Source: an uncultured Planctomycetota bacterium
Lineage (GTDB): Bacteria; Planctomycetota; Planctomycetia; Pirellulales; Thermoguttaceae
Assembly (NCBI GenBank): GCA_902786505.1
Contig: CADACS010000004.1
Location: 1 to 64,000, forward strand
Direction of reading: 5' to 3'
Length of the DNA: 64,000 nucleotides
Part shown: piece by piece, positions 49,375-59,370 of the stretch
Layout of the letters: each line of letters opens with the position of its first letter
Position numbering within the stretch: position 1 is the stretch's first letter
The notes under the pieces: model-generated
The model's input: the letters and a program-made list of their open reading frames with translations, nothing else
Database searches by the model: none
What the model was told of the DNA's origin: nothing
Program-made: the position numbers and the translations under genes

Positions 49375-50817
49375 TTACTTCGTTCCGCGGCGAAGCGCGA
49401 GCAGCTCTTTTCCGGTCAGCGGCCGGCGTCGCTTTTTCGTTCCCTGCTCTTCGGGCGGATTCTCGGCCTTGGGCTTAACGGGCGCCTGCTTAGCCGGGGC
49501 GGGCTTAACGGGCGCCGGGGCCGGGGCCGCGGCTTCTACGACGGGCGGCTTGGGCTTATTGCGGACGCCCAAAGGCCGGCCGCGGCGGCGCTTCGGCTTC
49601 GGCGTGAGGTCGATCGGGTACTTCCGGGGCCGGCCGCGCTTGCGCTTAATAATCGGCTTCGGATTGAGAATGTCGTCGATCTCGACGAGATATTCGAGCT
49701 CCGATTCCCCGGCGGGCGCGAGTTCCGGAACGTCCTCGTCTTCCGCGACTTCCTTAATCGGCTCTTCCTCAGGCCCGGCGATCGCGTCGATGCGGCGATA
49801 GTATTCGATCGGATCCTCGGCGCTGCGCGAATAGCTCTGGCCCAGTCTCCGGATTTCGTCGAAGAGCATGGTGCGGAGCTGCGGAGGATCGAGAATTTCC
49901 GCCTGAAGCCCGAAACCGAGGATCGTGCGCACAAAGGACGTGCTCATCTCCGTCTTAATCTTCATAATGACCGCGCCGCTCTCTTCTTCCCGGAGCTCCT
50001 GCACGTTGTGCCAGCGTTCTTCCTGAACGATGCGCGCGGCGTAGCCGGTAAAACGGCACGTCGCCGTAACGACCGGGTCGTGGCCAACGTACGGCGTTAC
50101 GACGTTTTCGAGGTATTCGTCGACGTTGAAGTCGCGAGGACGCTTGAACGTCATGTTCTCCAGAATCTCGGCGGAAACGAGCCGGTCGAGCTTCCAGATT
50201 TTGATCTTGCGGTCGTGCGGCGCGTATCCGACGACGTAGACGCCCGAACGCCAGTAGACGAAATTGTACGGGCACATTTCGTACGTCTTCGCGACTCGGG
50301 ACTGGAGCGAACGGTAGGTGATCTTCAGAACTTTCGTGCGGTCGATCGCGTTTGCGATTGCGTCGACCGTCTTGGCCATCTGCTGGTTGTTGAGGCGGCG
50401 GGTCGGTTCGAACTGGTAGCAGAAGGGCGCGATTCGCTCGGCGATATCGACGTTCTCCTGACGCAGCGACTGCTTAATCTTCTCATACGCGGACTCAAAC
50501 GAGGAGCCGAGCGCGGAACCGTGAACGAATTCCATATATTTCAGGCAGATATAGAGCGCCATGAGTTCTTCGCGGTTGAGAATAAAACTGAACGCAAAGA
50601 ACTGATTCGCGTACCAATACCGCTTGCGCCCGTGCGCTTCGCATCGGGAATTCAATTTGCCAAAGACGGATTCAATAGACTGCAGGTCGCGTTTAATCGT
50701 CTTCTCACTCACGGCGAACTTAAGCGCCATCTCGTTCAACGTCAAGCCTTTCTCCGACGTCGCGAGCATTTGCAGCATGTCCCATTGCCGTTGTAGGACA
50801 ACTTCGTATTCTGACAT
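49375..50817 (-). CDS. HTH-WYL transcriptional regulator with AT-hook-like tail
   Basis: A 480-residue protein. N-terminal DeoR-type helix-turn-helix (LTLNEMALKFAVSEKTIKRDL), WYL domain (residues about 140-240: ITYRSLQSRVAKTYEMCPYNFVYWRSGVYVVGY) and WCX-like region, then a long tail with KRGRPRKYP and RRRGRPLG AT-hook-like motifs and a Pro/Ala/Lys stretch. WYL regulators sense nucleotides or nucleic-acid ligands and often sit near defence genes. WYL1 boosts Cas13d in known type VI-D loci, but this gene is 13 kb from the Cas13d homologue. AAGGAG precedes the ATG, with a strong promoter upstream. Confidence 0.88.
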   Translation of the reverse strand: MSEYEVVLQRQWDMLQMLATSEKGLTLNEMALKFAVSEKTIKRDLQSIESVFGKLNSRCEAHGRKRYWYANQFFAFSFILNREELMALYICLKYMEFVHGSALGSSFESAYEKIKQSLRQENVDIAERIAPFCYQFEPTRRLNNQQMAKTVDAIANAIDRTKVLKITYRSLQSRVAKTYEMCPYNFVYWRSGVYVVGYAPHDRKIKIWKLDRLVSAEILENMTFKRPRDFNVDEYLENVVTPYVGHDPVVTATCRFTGYAARIVQEERWHNVQELREEESGAVIMKIKTEMSTSFVRTILGFGLQAEILDPPQLRTMLFDEIRRLGQSYSRSAEDPIEYYRRIDAIAGPEEEPIKEVAEDEDVPELAPAGESELEYLVEIDDILNPKPIIKRKRGRPRKYPIDLTPKPKRRRGRPLGVRNKPKPPVVEAAAPAPAPVKPAPAKQAPVKPKAENPPEEQGTKKRRRPLTGKELLALRRGTK

Positions 50818-50889
50818 ATTTCACTCCTTAGTTGTTCCGCGCGCAATGCGAAAGGGCCGTTTCGCCTCGCGCTGATACGCTTACTTTCG

Positions 50890-50918
50890 ATTATAAGAGC
50901 CGCGACGCCCGGCGTCAA
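50890..50918 (-). promoter_or_regulatory. Promoter of the WYL gene
   Basis: On the minus strand TTGACG (50913-50918), 17-bp spacer, TATAAT (50890-50895): a near-consensus promoter. Confidence 0.75.
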
Positions 50919-51248
50919 TAAATTATTCTAATTATCCGGAAGTGAAGCAAAAAGACGCTTAGGTTTGTAGGGAATATTCAGGATATTCGGATTATATGAG
51001 CGAAGATGCGTTAACTGTTCCGATTATAACGAGGGATAATAAGCAATACAGATGAGACGCGATAGAAAATATTATTGCGCCATACTTCAAAAAAAGCAAG
51101 AACTTAACGTTTGACGCCGCAAAAAACGCCGCCGCGCGCGGCAGACGAGACGCCGCGAGCGTGCGGACGTCCCGTAACGCCGGTTAAAAAAGAAGTTAAC
51201 GGTATGACGCGCCGCCGCGGCGCGAGGGATTTTAACCGCGCTTTCGGT
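50919..51248. other. Intergenic region
   Basis: About 330 bp, AT-rich to 51110. No gene, RNA or repeat recognised. Confidence 0.4.
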
Positions 51249-51974
51249 TCACTCGGTCCAAAGGTCGGCAATCCACGGGGTTTTCTTAACGGCGCGCAAA
51301 AACGACTTATTATGCCATCCGTCGCGCACGCAGTCGGGATTCGGATTCCCGTGAAAGACGATAATCTTCACGCCCGGTCTCTTTTTCGGCTCGCAGAAAT
51401 ATCCGAGCGGGAACCGGCGCATGAAATGCCGCTTGAAGCTCAGGCACCATGCGGGATCCCAGTATTCGAGCGGCTCTTTTTGCGCGATCGCCCAGCTCAG
51501 GTACGCCTGCTCGTTGCGGCGCTCCGCGTAGACCTTCTCGCGGTTAGCCAGGAAATAGTCCAAGACGTCGGGCCGGGAACCGACGTTGAACCGGAAGACG
51601 GACGAATTCCCGATACCCGTCCCTTTGAGATTCCAGTCTTCGATAATGCGGAAATTGCCGGGCGCGTCGAAGAACGGATCGAGCGATTCGACGATTACGA
51701 CGTCGAGATCGAGAAAGAGGGCGGGCCCTTCCAGATCGGCGAGCTTCTCCTGAAAGAGGGTCAGCTTGCGCCAGCCGCGCTCCGGGCGACCTTCCAGCCC
51801 GGTCATCTCCGGAAGGGGCCGGACTTCGACGCCAGGATTCAGGCCCGACGCGTCTTCGGTAAAGCAGACGAACCGGCATTCGCCCGTTACGTTTTTGCGA
51901 ACGCGCGACTCGAGAATATTGACGTACTCGGGCGAAAATTTCGTTCCCCACTTCATGCAAATAACGTTTTTCAT
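51249..51974 (-). CDS. GT-A type glycosyltransferase
   Basis: A 241-residue protein starting MKNVICMKWGTKFSPEYVN, with FVCFTED, GWRKLTLFQEKLADLEGPAL and the DxD-like metal site FLDLDVVI, typical of retaining GT-A transferases of capsule or LPS synthesis. The frame opens at TTG 51992, but ATG 51974 fits better with GGAG upstream. It lies 19 bp after the MMPL gene, so probably in its operon. Donor and acceptor unknown. Confidence 0.75.
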   Translation of the reverse strand: MKNVICMKWGTKFSPEYVNILESRVRKNVTGECRFVCFTEDASGLNPGVEVRPLPEMTGLEGRPERGWRKLTLFQEKLADLEGPALFLDLDVVIVESLDPFFDAPGNFRIIEDWNLKGTGIGNSSVFRFNVGSRPDVLDYFLANREKVYAERRNEQAYLSWAIAQKEPLEYWDPAWCLSFKRHFMRRFPLGYFCEPKKRPGVKIIVFHGNPNPDCVRDGWHNKSFLRAVKKTPWIADLWTE

Positions 51975-51993
51975 AGCGGAATCTCCGGGCAAG

Positions 51994-54609
51994 TCATTCG
52001 TTTTCGGAATCGGGCTCAGGGTCGCGTTCGACGCGAACGAGCGCGAGGACCGTCCAGGCGATAAAGGCGCACGCGCTTATCCGGGCGCAGGCGAGCCAGC
52101 CGGGCGCGTCGAACGCCATGAACAGAAAGGCGGCCAAATAGGGAATCGCGGCGGCGACGGCCGCGTCGGCGCGCGCGTCGGTCTCCTCTTCTCCGCGCAC
52201 CTTTGAGCAGATCGCCAAGGCGGCGGCCGCGACGAGAAACGCGAGCGCGGGCAAATTCATGGGAATACGGAACCATCCTGCGGCGCCGACCGCCGCGAGC
52301 GCGCAAACCGCGCCGGGAATCGCCGCGCCGAGGACTTCCCCAAAGGAACGGTAGCGCAGCGCCAGCAGAAAGAGGAACGCCGCGAACGCCAAAAAGGCGC
52401 CGAGAACCGCGTCTTTCTGCGACGACTGCCACGCGTCGGCCTCAAGGAGCGCCGGGCCGCGCGCGCCGGAATCGACCGCGCGGACGTTCGCCGCGAACGC
52501 GCGAAGCGCGGAGCCCGACCGGAGATCGGCGGTCGAATAGACGAAAATGGCGGGCCGTTCCGTCTTATCGGCGAAATAGCGCGCGCGAATCGCGGGCGAG
52601 AGTTCGGTCATTTTGGGCGCGTCCGGGGTCGCGAGCGCGCGCAGCGCAAAGAGCCGCTTGAGCGCTTCGACGCTCGTCCACGCCTGAAACGCGTCGATTC
52701 GGGCGGCGTATTCCGCGGGCCGGAGCTCTTCGACGAGCTTTTCCGCGCGTTTGACCGCGTCGAGCAGTTCGAGCCGCGACGTTTCGTCGACGCTGACGCA
52801 GCCGCCGCATTCGACCGCTTCGGCGAGCCGCATGAGCGCGTCGACCACGCCCGACTGCGGCGGAATCTTCGGTTCGCCCAGTTCGAGCGGCAGGGAGCGC
52901 GTCATATCGGAGACGAGTTCGACGGCGCGCCGCCTGTCGGGGGAAGCGTCGGGCATGAGATTGGCGAGCTCGTCGACGCGAAAGGTCTGTTCGTCGGCGA
53001 ACCGCGCTTGGAACGCCGCGAATTCTTCCGGCGTTTCGGGGAACGAGACGGCGTACAGGGCGCGCCGGCCGACCGTTTGCGCGACGCGGTCGCCGCGAAG
53101 CTCGATCGGAGCGGTCTGGGCGTCGATTGCGGGCGTGAACGCGGCGCGGTCGTCGTCGAACGCAGCCCGTCTGGCGCCGTACGCGAGCGCGAGCGCGGCC
53201 GCGAATCCGAGCGTGAGAACCGGCTTGCGCAGTTTGCGGAAGAACCGGGCCGCGTCGTCGAGGCGCGCGGGCGAGACGAACGAACGCTTCGAGCCGCCCT
53301 CGGAAAAGAGCGCGAGCGCGGGCGTGGCGAACGCGGCGAGCGTCGTCGAGACGGGGAGTCCGAGCGCGACGGCAAGTCCGAACCGGCGGCATTCGGAATT
53401 CGAGGGCAAAAGGAACGCCAGCGCGGACGCGGCGACGGCGAGCGCGCAGAAGAAGAGCCGTTCGCCGAGCGCGTCGGAAGTCGCGATAAGCGCCGAGGAC
53501 GCCGGAACGCCGGAGCGGCGCTCTTCCCCATACCGCGTCAGAAAGACCGACGTCCAGTAGTAGACGAATCCGACCGCGAGCGCGGCGGCGAACATGCGCG
53601 CCTGAGAATCCGCGGGGGAAAAGAAAGACGCCAAGCCCGCGGTCCAGAGCCCGGCGGCGGACGCGACCGCAACCGCGACCGCGGACGCCTTGAGCCCGCC
53701 GAAAATGAGCGCGCCGGCCAGAAACGCCGCGGCGAGCGCAAAGAGGGCCGCGCGCTTCCACAGGAGCGCCGCGCGTTCGACGCGAATCTTCGCTTCGACG
53801 CGCGGGGAATCGAGATCGACCGTCAGGTCCGGAAACGCCCCTTTGACTTCGCGCGCGACCGCGACGAGCGCGTCGGCGGCGGACTCCGCGGCGTCCGGCT
53901 TAATGGCGGCGGCGACGACTCCGCGTCCGTTCTCGGAATCAAGCTTGTATCGCGGGCCTAACTCAAATTTCGCGCGTCCGACGACGCCGGGCGCGATTGG
54001 GGACGGGGTTCCGGCGTCGCGCCGGTCGACGGTCGCGGCGAGCGCGCGGACAAACGGGAGCGCTTCGTCGACGGCGTAGAACCGATCCCGAGTCGCTTCG
54101 GACCGCATGCGTTTGCCAAACCGGTTAAGAAAGGCGTCGGCGGCGAGATAGTCCCAGTTTCCGTCGATAAGTTCGCGCGCCGCTTCCAGATCGCAGCTCA
54201 GATTGAGCGTGTCGTCGTTACTGAGGAGATAGAGCCGTTTATTCGAAAGGGATTCCGCGTCGAGCCCCCAGCGCGTGAGTTCGAGCGAGCCAGACGCGCG
54301 TTCGATTCCGTCGGCGATAAGTTCGAGCGCCTTTTCGACCGTCGCGGGGTCCTCGCCCGAAACCGCGAAAAACGCCTCTTCGACCGGCGGAATATCGCCG
54401 AGCCGGAGTTCCGCGCGCCGCTCAAAGGAGAAGAACGGGAGCGCGCCCGACTTCGACGCGAACCGGAGCGCGAACGCGAGCGCGGCCGTCGCCAGAAGCG
54501 CGACGGCGAACGCGACGCTCGGCTTGGCGACCGCGTACCGGGTCACGGCGGCGGCAAAGGAATCGGGGCCGGAGGACGCGGCGCGCTCTTCCGAATCGGC
54601 GTTCGTCAT
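51994..54609 (-). CDS. MMPL/RND-family membrane transporter
   Basis: An 871-residue protein with about 12 membrane segments in RND/MMPL order: TM1 (VAFAVALLATAALAFAL), a large extracytoplasmic domain, TM2-6 clustered near 300-440, a second external domain and TM8-12 near the C-terminus. Such exporters move lipids or hopanoid-like compounds to the outer membrane. ATG 54609 overlaps the upstream gluzincin stop (ATGA), so the two are coupled. Several acidic residues needed for proton relay cannot be assigned by eye. Confidence 0.82.
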   Translation of the reverse strand: MTNADSEERAASSGPDSFAAAVTRYAVAKPSVAFAVALLATAALAFALRFASKSGALPFFSFERRAELRLGDIPPVEEAFFAVSGEDPATVEKALELIADGIERASGSLELTRWGLDAESLSNKRLYLLSNDDTLNLSCDLEAARELIDGNWDYLAADAFLNRFGKRMRSEATRDRFYAVDEALPFVRALAATVDRRDAGTPSPIAPGVVGRAKFELGPRYKLDSENGRGVVAAAIKPDAAESAADALVAVAREVKGAFPDLTVDLDSPRVEAKIRVERAALLWKRAALFALAAAFLAGALIFGGLKASAVAVAVASAAGLWTAGLASFFSPADSQARMFAAALAVGFVYYWTSVFLTRYGEERRSGVPASSALIATSDALGERLFFCALAVAASALAFLLPSNSECRRFGLAVALGLPVSTTLAAFATPALALFSEGGSKRSFVSPARLDDAARFFRKLRKPVLTLGFAAALALAYGARRAAFDDDRAAFTPAIDAQTAPIELRGDRVAQTVGRRALYAVSFPETPEEFAAFQARFADEQTFRVDELANLMPDASPDRRRAVELVSDMTRSLPLELGEPKIPPQSGVVDALMRLAEAVECGGCVSVDETSRLELLDAVKRAEKLVEELRPAEYAARIDAFQAWTSVEALKRLFALRALATPDAPKMTELSPAIRARYFADKTERPAIFVYSTADLRSGSALRAFAANVRAVDSGARGPALLEADAWQSSQKDAVLGAFLAFAAFLFLLALRYRSFGEVLGAAIPGAVCALAAVGAAGWFRIPMNLPALAFLVAAAALAICSKVRGEEETDARADAAVAAAIPYLAAFLFMAFDAPGWLACARISACAFIAWTVLALVRVERDPEPDSENE

Positions 54610-55838
54610 AGCGGGCGCTCGCTTTCCGTAGAAAGATCCGCGCCGGCCGACTCGCGAGATTGTCCCAGTTCGGCGCGGTCCGGAGTTCCGGAACGGCCGT
54701 TCTCGTAGTCGGCGCGGCGCCGATCCCAATTCTTAAAATGTTCGACGTATTCGCGCTTGTATTTCGGCTCGAATTTTTCGAGCGACTGCTTCAGGGGCGT
54801 CTTCTTCTGCAGTTCGAAGGAGTCCTTCATGGAAATACCGCGCTGATTTTCCGGGCGGAGCGTCTGGAGATAGATCGCGAGCAGACGCTGAGTGCGCGGG
54901 GAATAGTGCAGCATGTAATGAACCCAGGACCAGGACTCGCGGTATTCGCGCGACTTCATCTGATCGACCGTTCGCAGTTTCTCGAGCCGGGCCAGGGACG
55001 GGGGCGACGCGAAGAGGGCGGCCGCGTCGTTTTCCGTTTTTTCCAGATACGGATTGCGGAACCCGCGCTCTCCGGGCGGAACTTCAAAATATTTCGCGAG
55101 CCCTTCGTCGATCCAGATCGGCACGTTTTTGAGGGACGCGTTGAGGTACGCGTGCGTCATCTCATGCCGGATATTCACGATCAGATTCGGATCCTTCGGG
55201 ACCATGAGCACGCCGGGGCCTTTGTCTTTGACGTAGAGCGCGGGCCGGTTCGTGGGCGCGCCGGGGAACGTCGCGGCGATGAAATCGCGGTACGACGCCA
55301 TGTCTTTAAAGAGGCACAGCTCGATCTTCTCGTTCGCTTCGGGCACGCCCAGAAAGCCGACGAGATCTTTTTGCAGCTGAATGATCTCCGCGTCGAGTCC
55401 GGCGACCGATTCGGGCGGAAAGTTCGATTCGCACACGACCCGGCCGAGCGCCATGGAGTACGGCAGCCGGTCGGAAAACTGGGGCGAAAGATCGATTCGC
55501 GGGGCCGGGCGCGATAATTCGCCCAATTCAAATTGGCGTTCCCGGGGAATCTGCGCGACGCGGATCGCGCGGCTGTAATCGGGCGCGACCGGCGCGGACC
55601 CGGCGTCGTGGCTCGACTTCGGCTTCGTTTCCGGACGCTGATCCTCAACGGCGAGTTTCGACCGATCTCCGAACGGATTGACCGTTACGTACGGCTCCTG
55701 GGGCGTCGATTTGTCTTCTTTCGACGGCAGAACAACCTTGACCAAGGGGTCGTCGTACCCGCGCGCGCCGGGCGCCGCGGCGCATAAGAACGCCGCCGAA
55801 ACGAGGGCCGCCGCAAGTACGCGCAAGGTCGCCTTCAT
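54606..55838 (-). CDS. Secreted gluzincin (DUF1570-like)
   Basis: A 410-residue exported protein with signal peptide (LAAALVSAAFLCAAAPGARG). Zincin motifs IRHEMTHAYL and IDEGLAKYFE give the HExxH and third-ligand Glu of DUF1570/peptidase MA-like proteins, common in planctomycetes. The C-terminal part is helical with a basic region. ATG 55838 follows AGGAG. Its stop overlaps the MMPL start, suggesting joint action at the envelope. Confidence 0.82.
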   Translation of the reverse strand: MKATLRVLAAALVSAAFLCAAAPGARGYDDPLVKVVLPSKEDKSTPQEPYVTVNPFGDRSKLAVEDQRPETKPKSSHDAGSAPVAPDYSRAIRVAQIPRERQFELGELSRPAPRIDLSPQFSDRLPYSMALGRVVCESNFPPESVAGLDAEIIQLQKDLVGFLGVPEANEKIELCLFKDMASYRDFIAATFPGAPTNRPALYVKDKGPGVLMVPKDPNLIVNIRHEMTHAYLNASLKNVPIWIDEGLAKYFEVPPGERGFRNPYLEKTENDAAALFASPPSLARLEKLRTVDQMKSREYRESWSWVHYMLHYSPRTQRLLAIYLQTLRPENQRGISMKDSFELQKKTPLKQSLEKFEPKYKREYVEHFKNWDRRRADYENGRSGTPDRAELGQSRESAGADLSTESERPL

Positions 55839-56107
55839 CTTTCTTCGCTCCTGAAATTTCAATTCCGTTTTCGCCGTTAAAGTCCGCGCGTTCTCGAGGG
55901 AACGCGTCTCTCGCTCATCATAAGAAAAAACGCAATTTGGCTCAATACCGATATTTTACGCGCAAGCCGCGCTCCTTTTGCGCAAAAAATCTCTCCGAAG
56001 CCCGGCGCGGCAGGCGCAAAACGCGTCTATTTTCCGGCCGCGCGCAATAATCGAACGCCGAACCGCGCCGCAAGCCGGGCCGGGCGGCGCAAATAAGGAG
56101 AGAGACT

Positions 56108-57565
56108 ATGAACGAAGAATATCAGGCGCGGCTCCCGCTCTGGGAATACGTCGCCGACTGCTACGAGGGCGCCGAACGCGTTAAATACGGCCCGAACGCG
56201 GCCGATTATCTCCCCATGAGCTCGCTCGAACGGGACGAGCTCTATAAGCGCGGAGTTCCGTTCGAGGCGTCCCGATACGCGTTCCGGCGCAAGATCGCGT
56301 CCTACGAGAATTTCTTTCGGCCGACCGTCGACGACGTCGTCGGAATCATGCAGCGCAATCCGGCGACGGTCCGGTTCGGCGCGGCCTCGGACGACGAGTC
56401 GCCGCGCGAGGTCCGGGATCTGCGCGACTGGGGGAATCGGTTCAACGACGGTCTTGCGGGCTTAAAATCGCGCCTGAACTTTGCGCAGATTCTGTTCGGG
56501 CGCTACGGCATGCTGCTCGACGTGGTCGCCGATCCGAACGGGCTGCGTCCGAGCTTCTGTATCGTGGAGTACCCCGCGCAGAAGATTCTGGACGGCATGG
56601 TCGACGGCGCGCCAAATTCGCAGTTCGGCGCGCTCCGCTGGGCCCTGCTCGACGAATCGACGCGCAAATTCGACCGCGCCCGAAAGGTATGGTCGCCCGT
56701 CCGCAGGCTCCGGCTCCTCGCGCTCGACGCCAGGAATCGCTACTATACCGCCGTCTTCGAAGGGGACGAAGCCGAAAGCCAGTGGCGCGCGTTCGATCTC
56801 GACCGGCCCGACCCTGCCCGCGCGCTCTATCCGACGTTCAAAGGGCGCGCGCTCGACTTTATCCCGTTCACCGTCTGCAACGTCGACGATCTGGGGATCG
56901 ACCGCTGGCCGACTCCCCCGTACCTCGACGTGGCGAGGCTCGCCGTCGAGAACTACGTCGTCGACAGCTGGTACAAAATGGGGCTCTATCTCCACGCGAC
57001 GCCGACCCTCGCGGTCTGCAACGCGGCGCGCGAATCGAACGACGTGCGGCTCGGCGGAGTCGTCTGGCCGCGAGGCTCCGGCGCCAATCCGGTAACCGTC
57101 TCCATACTCGAAACGAACGGCGCCGGTCTGGCCGAGCTGCGCCAGGCGAAAGGGGAACTCAAAGAGACGCTCCGCTATACCTCGATTCGCGATCTGCTCG
57201 ACCGGTCGGGCGCGAACTCTTCGAGCGACGCGCTCCGAATCCGCGCGACGTCGGGAACCGTCGCAGTCGCGTCGATCGATAAGACGGGCGCGCGCGCGAT
57301 CGAAGAGCAGCTCTGTTTCGCGTCCCGCTGGGCCGGCGCGACCGTCGAAGAGACCTGCCGGAGAATCTATTACGAGCCGGACGTCTCTTACGTCGGCGCG
57401 GAATTCTCAATGAGCGCGGTCGTCGATCTGCTCAAAACAAACGGCGAAACGCGAACACTTTCGAATCGGAATATCTATACGTTTCTGCAAAAGGCGGCGC
57501 CGGGCGCGCTCCCATCTTTTGAGGACAACGAGAAGCAGAAAGAGGAGGACGAACGCAAACTATGA
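56108..57565 (+). CDS. DUF4055 phage portal-like protein
   Basis: A 485-residue protein resembling DUF4055 portal-like proteins of tailed phages. It has an early YKRGVPFEASRYAFRRKIA-like segment followed by FFRPTVDDVVGIMQRNP (portal clip/stem style), and a long mixed domain with ENYVVDSWYKMGLYLHATP. AAGGAG precedes the ATG. Its stop overlaps the start of the terminase-small-like gene (ATGA). No terminase large subunit, capsid or tail genes are seen next to it, so this is a prophage remnant or domesticated fragment. Confidence 0.7.
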   Translation: MNEEYQARLPLWEYVADCYEGAERVKYGPNAADYLPMSSLERDELYKRGVPFEASRYAFRRKIASYENFFRPTVDDVVGIMQRNPATVRFGAASDDESPREVRDLRDWGNRFNDGLAGLKSRLNFAQILFGRYGMLLDVVADPNGLRPSFCIVEYPAQKILDGMVDGAPNSQFGALRWALLDESTRKFDRARKVWSPVRRLRLLALDARNRYYTAVFEGDEAESQWRAFDLDRPDPARALYPTFKGRALDFIPFTVCNVDDLGIDRWPTPPYLDVARLAVENYVVDSWYKMGLYLHATPTLAVCNAARESNDVRLGGVVWPRGSGANPVTVSILETNGAGLAELRQAKGELKETLRYTSIRDLLDRSGANSSSDALRIRATSGTVAVASIDKTGARAIEEQLCFASRWAGATVEETCRRIYYEPDVSYVGAEFSMSAVVDLLKTNGETRTLSNRNIYTFLQKAAPGALPSFEDNEKQKEEDERKL

Positions 57566-57924
57566 AGAAGAGCGAACCGAAACGCGAGCCGGCCGTCGAC
57601 GAACGGAAAGAGGCGTTTTTGCAGGAGTTATATAAGACGCTCGGCTGCGCGCTCGGCGCGTGCCGCAAGACGGGCGTCGACCGCGCGACCCTCGAAGCGT
57701 GGCTTCAGGACGACGCGGAATTCGCCGACCGCGTGCGGCTTATCGCCGAAGACGCGCTCGATTACGTCGAAAGCAGAATGTTCGACGAGATTAAAAACGG
57801 AAACGCGCGCCTCATTCAGTTCTATCTCGAAAAGAAAGGAAAGGCGCGCGGATACGGCGACCGAACCGATTCCGCGCGAACCGGCTCGATCGCGATTCTA
57901 ACCCGGGACGAAATGGATTACTGA
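57562..57924 (+). CDS. Terminase small subunit-like protein
   Basis: A 120-residue protein with the helix-turn-helix pattern of phage terminase small subunits (CALGACRKTGVDRATLEAWLQDD, then DALDYVESRMFDEIKNGNARL and FYLEKKGKARGYGDR). It is coupled to the portal-like gene. Its last 27 codons are included in the 203-bp repeat that recurs at 59371. Confidence 0.72.
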   Translation: MKKSEPKREPAVDERKEAFLQELYKTLGCALGACRKTGVDRATLEAWLQDDAEFADRVRLIAEDALDYVESRMFDEIKNGNARLIQFYLEKKGKARGYGDRTDSARTGSIAILTRDEMDY

Positions 57925-58042
57925 TTCTTTCTGCGGCTCCGCGCGATATGCGGCCTAATATTCCAAACTGAGCGTCTTTCGCTTCACTTTTTGGGTCGGA
58001 ACGTCCCACTGAAAGAGGTTGCCAAGATCGTCGGCTGCCGAC
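57840..58042. repeat. 203-bp direct repeat, copy A
   Basis: It contains the 3' end of the terminase-small-like gene (plus) and, on the minus strand, the last ~28 codons of the beta-propeller-like gene (SAADDLGNLFQWDVPTQKVK...). It matches 59371-59573 base for base in length, with roughly a dozen substitutions. Confidence 0.93.
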
Positions 58043-58067
58043 CGAGACGCTCAGCTCAAATAAATCT

Positions 58068-58907
58068 CTATTCAACGGGTTCAACGGGTCCAATAGGTCC
58101 AACAGGTTCAACGGGTATGCGAAATTGCCAAGGTCTGAGTCTTACGTAATATGACTTGGACTCTACGCCTTCCGGAGTTATGCTTGAAGCCCCTGTAAAT
58201 GTGTCGGGTTCAGAATACACATTGACGGGAGCCTTATCAAACTCTTCCTTTGCCCGCTCTATACCTTTCAGAGTCAACACATATGACTGTCTCCTTATTT
58301 CATCCCACGGCTGATTGGCTTCGATATAACCGTCGTCCGGTTTTACTAATCCAAACTTTTCCATATTATCAATTGCACGTTTAAGGATAAAAGTTTCTTT
58401 TTCCTCCAGTCCCATAGTTGAGATAAACACGTCGTCGTTACCGTGTTCGATAGGCCTGCTTTCAAAGCGCAGCCATATCCCGTCGGCGCCGCCTCCTAGA
58501 GTGAAACGAACTTCGCCGTCGGAGCCGACTCCAACAGCATGCGCAACAGAAAGAATTTTACTGCGGTCGGCGACTACAAGCCCCCAATCCTCCTTCTCTT
58601 TTCTTACGTCCAACCAGACGTAGCAAATCAGTACCGCAAGCATTGACATAGAGCCAAAGAAAAAAGGCGACCTCCTTATACATCCCACCAGAACGGCTAA
58701 CGCTCCAATGGCAATTCCCGCGATCCTGAGGAAGTCGCAAAACGGTATTAACGAAACGCTTATTCTTTCTGAAAAAACATTCCCGCCATAAAAAAACATA
58801 AGAACAGTCGTCAACGATGCAACGACGGTTAGCGTCGCAAGCAGACCTTTGAAGAACATGTTCATTTTGCCGCGCTTCAAAACATTTTGATCTCCCTTGT
58901 TTTCCAT
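58068..58907 (-). CDS. Membrane protein of unknown function
   Basis: A 279-residue protein with three or four N-terminal membrane segments (LLATLTVVASLTTVLMFFYG, IAGIAIGALAVLVGCI, FFGSMSMLAVLICYVWL) and a soluble C-terminal domain ending in PVEPVGPIGPVEPVE. ATG 58907 with GAGGGA is preferred over 58991. The GC content is lower than the flanks. It lies alone between the two copies of the 203-bp repeat and is probably a recently inserted cassette. Confidence 0.65.
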   Translation of the reverse strand: MENKGDQNVLKRGKMNMFFKGLLATLTVVASLTTVLMFFYGGNVFSERISVSLIPFCDFLRIAGIAIGALAVLVGCIRRSPFFFGSMSMLAVLICYVWLDVRKEKEDWGLVVADRSKILSVAHAVGVGSDGEVRFTLGGGADGIWLRFESRPIEHGNDDVFISTMGLEEKETFILKRAIDNMEKFGLVKPDDGYIEANQPWDEIRRQSYVLTLKGIERAKEEFDKAPVNVYSEPDTFTGASSITPEGVESKSYYVRLRPWQFRIPVEPVGPIGPVEPVE

Positions 58908-58991
58908 TTTTCCCTCGTCTGTTTTTTGTATAGGAAACTGTGCAATCCTGTTAAAGGGGCTGCGAGTTATCGAGTTTTGCTGAATAGACAT

Positions 58992-59370
58992 TCAAACATT
59001 TTGAAACAAGCGCTGCTTCACTCTCGCTTGATACTATACAAAATGTTAAATAAAAACAATATAGAATTGATGGATTTAAAAAAAATTTGAAAACAGCCGC
59101 AAATATACGACGCCTCGCCGCTGTATATTTCCTGACGGCACAATTAAAATCAAGTATCGCCGAAAAAAGAAACCGGACGCCGCTCAAGAAATCGTCAGTT
59201 AAATACACGAACATCAGCTTTTGCTGCTGCGGCGCCGTTTTGGAACGTTGAAAGAGTCAGAGTTAGAGTATCGTCGCCGTTTTCACATTACGGCAAAACA
59301 GTTATCTGTACTTTCGTCTCCGCCGAACAAAGACGCGCCCGCGTCGGCATAGCCAAAATCAGATATCGCA
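58992..59370. other. Rest of the inserted cassette, no gene
   Basis: AT-rich at first (59000-59100), then GC-rich. No convincing ORF or RNA. The final 20 bp before copy B are also seen before copy C. Confidence 0.4.

Noticed and set aside
49375-50817. WYL gene as a definite type VI-D accessory gene
   Set aside because: 13 kb and several unrelated genes away; HTH-WYL regulators are common. Kept only as a question.
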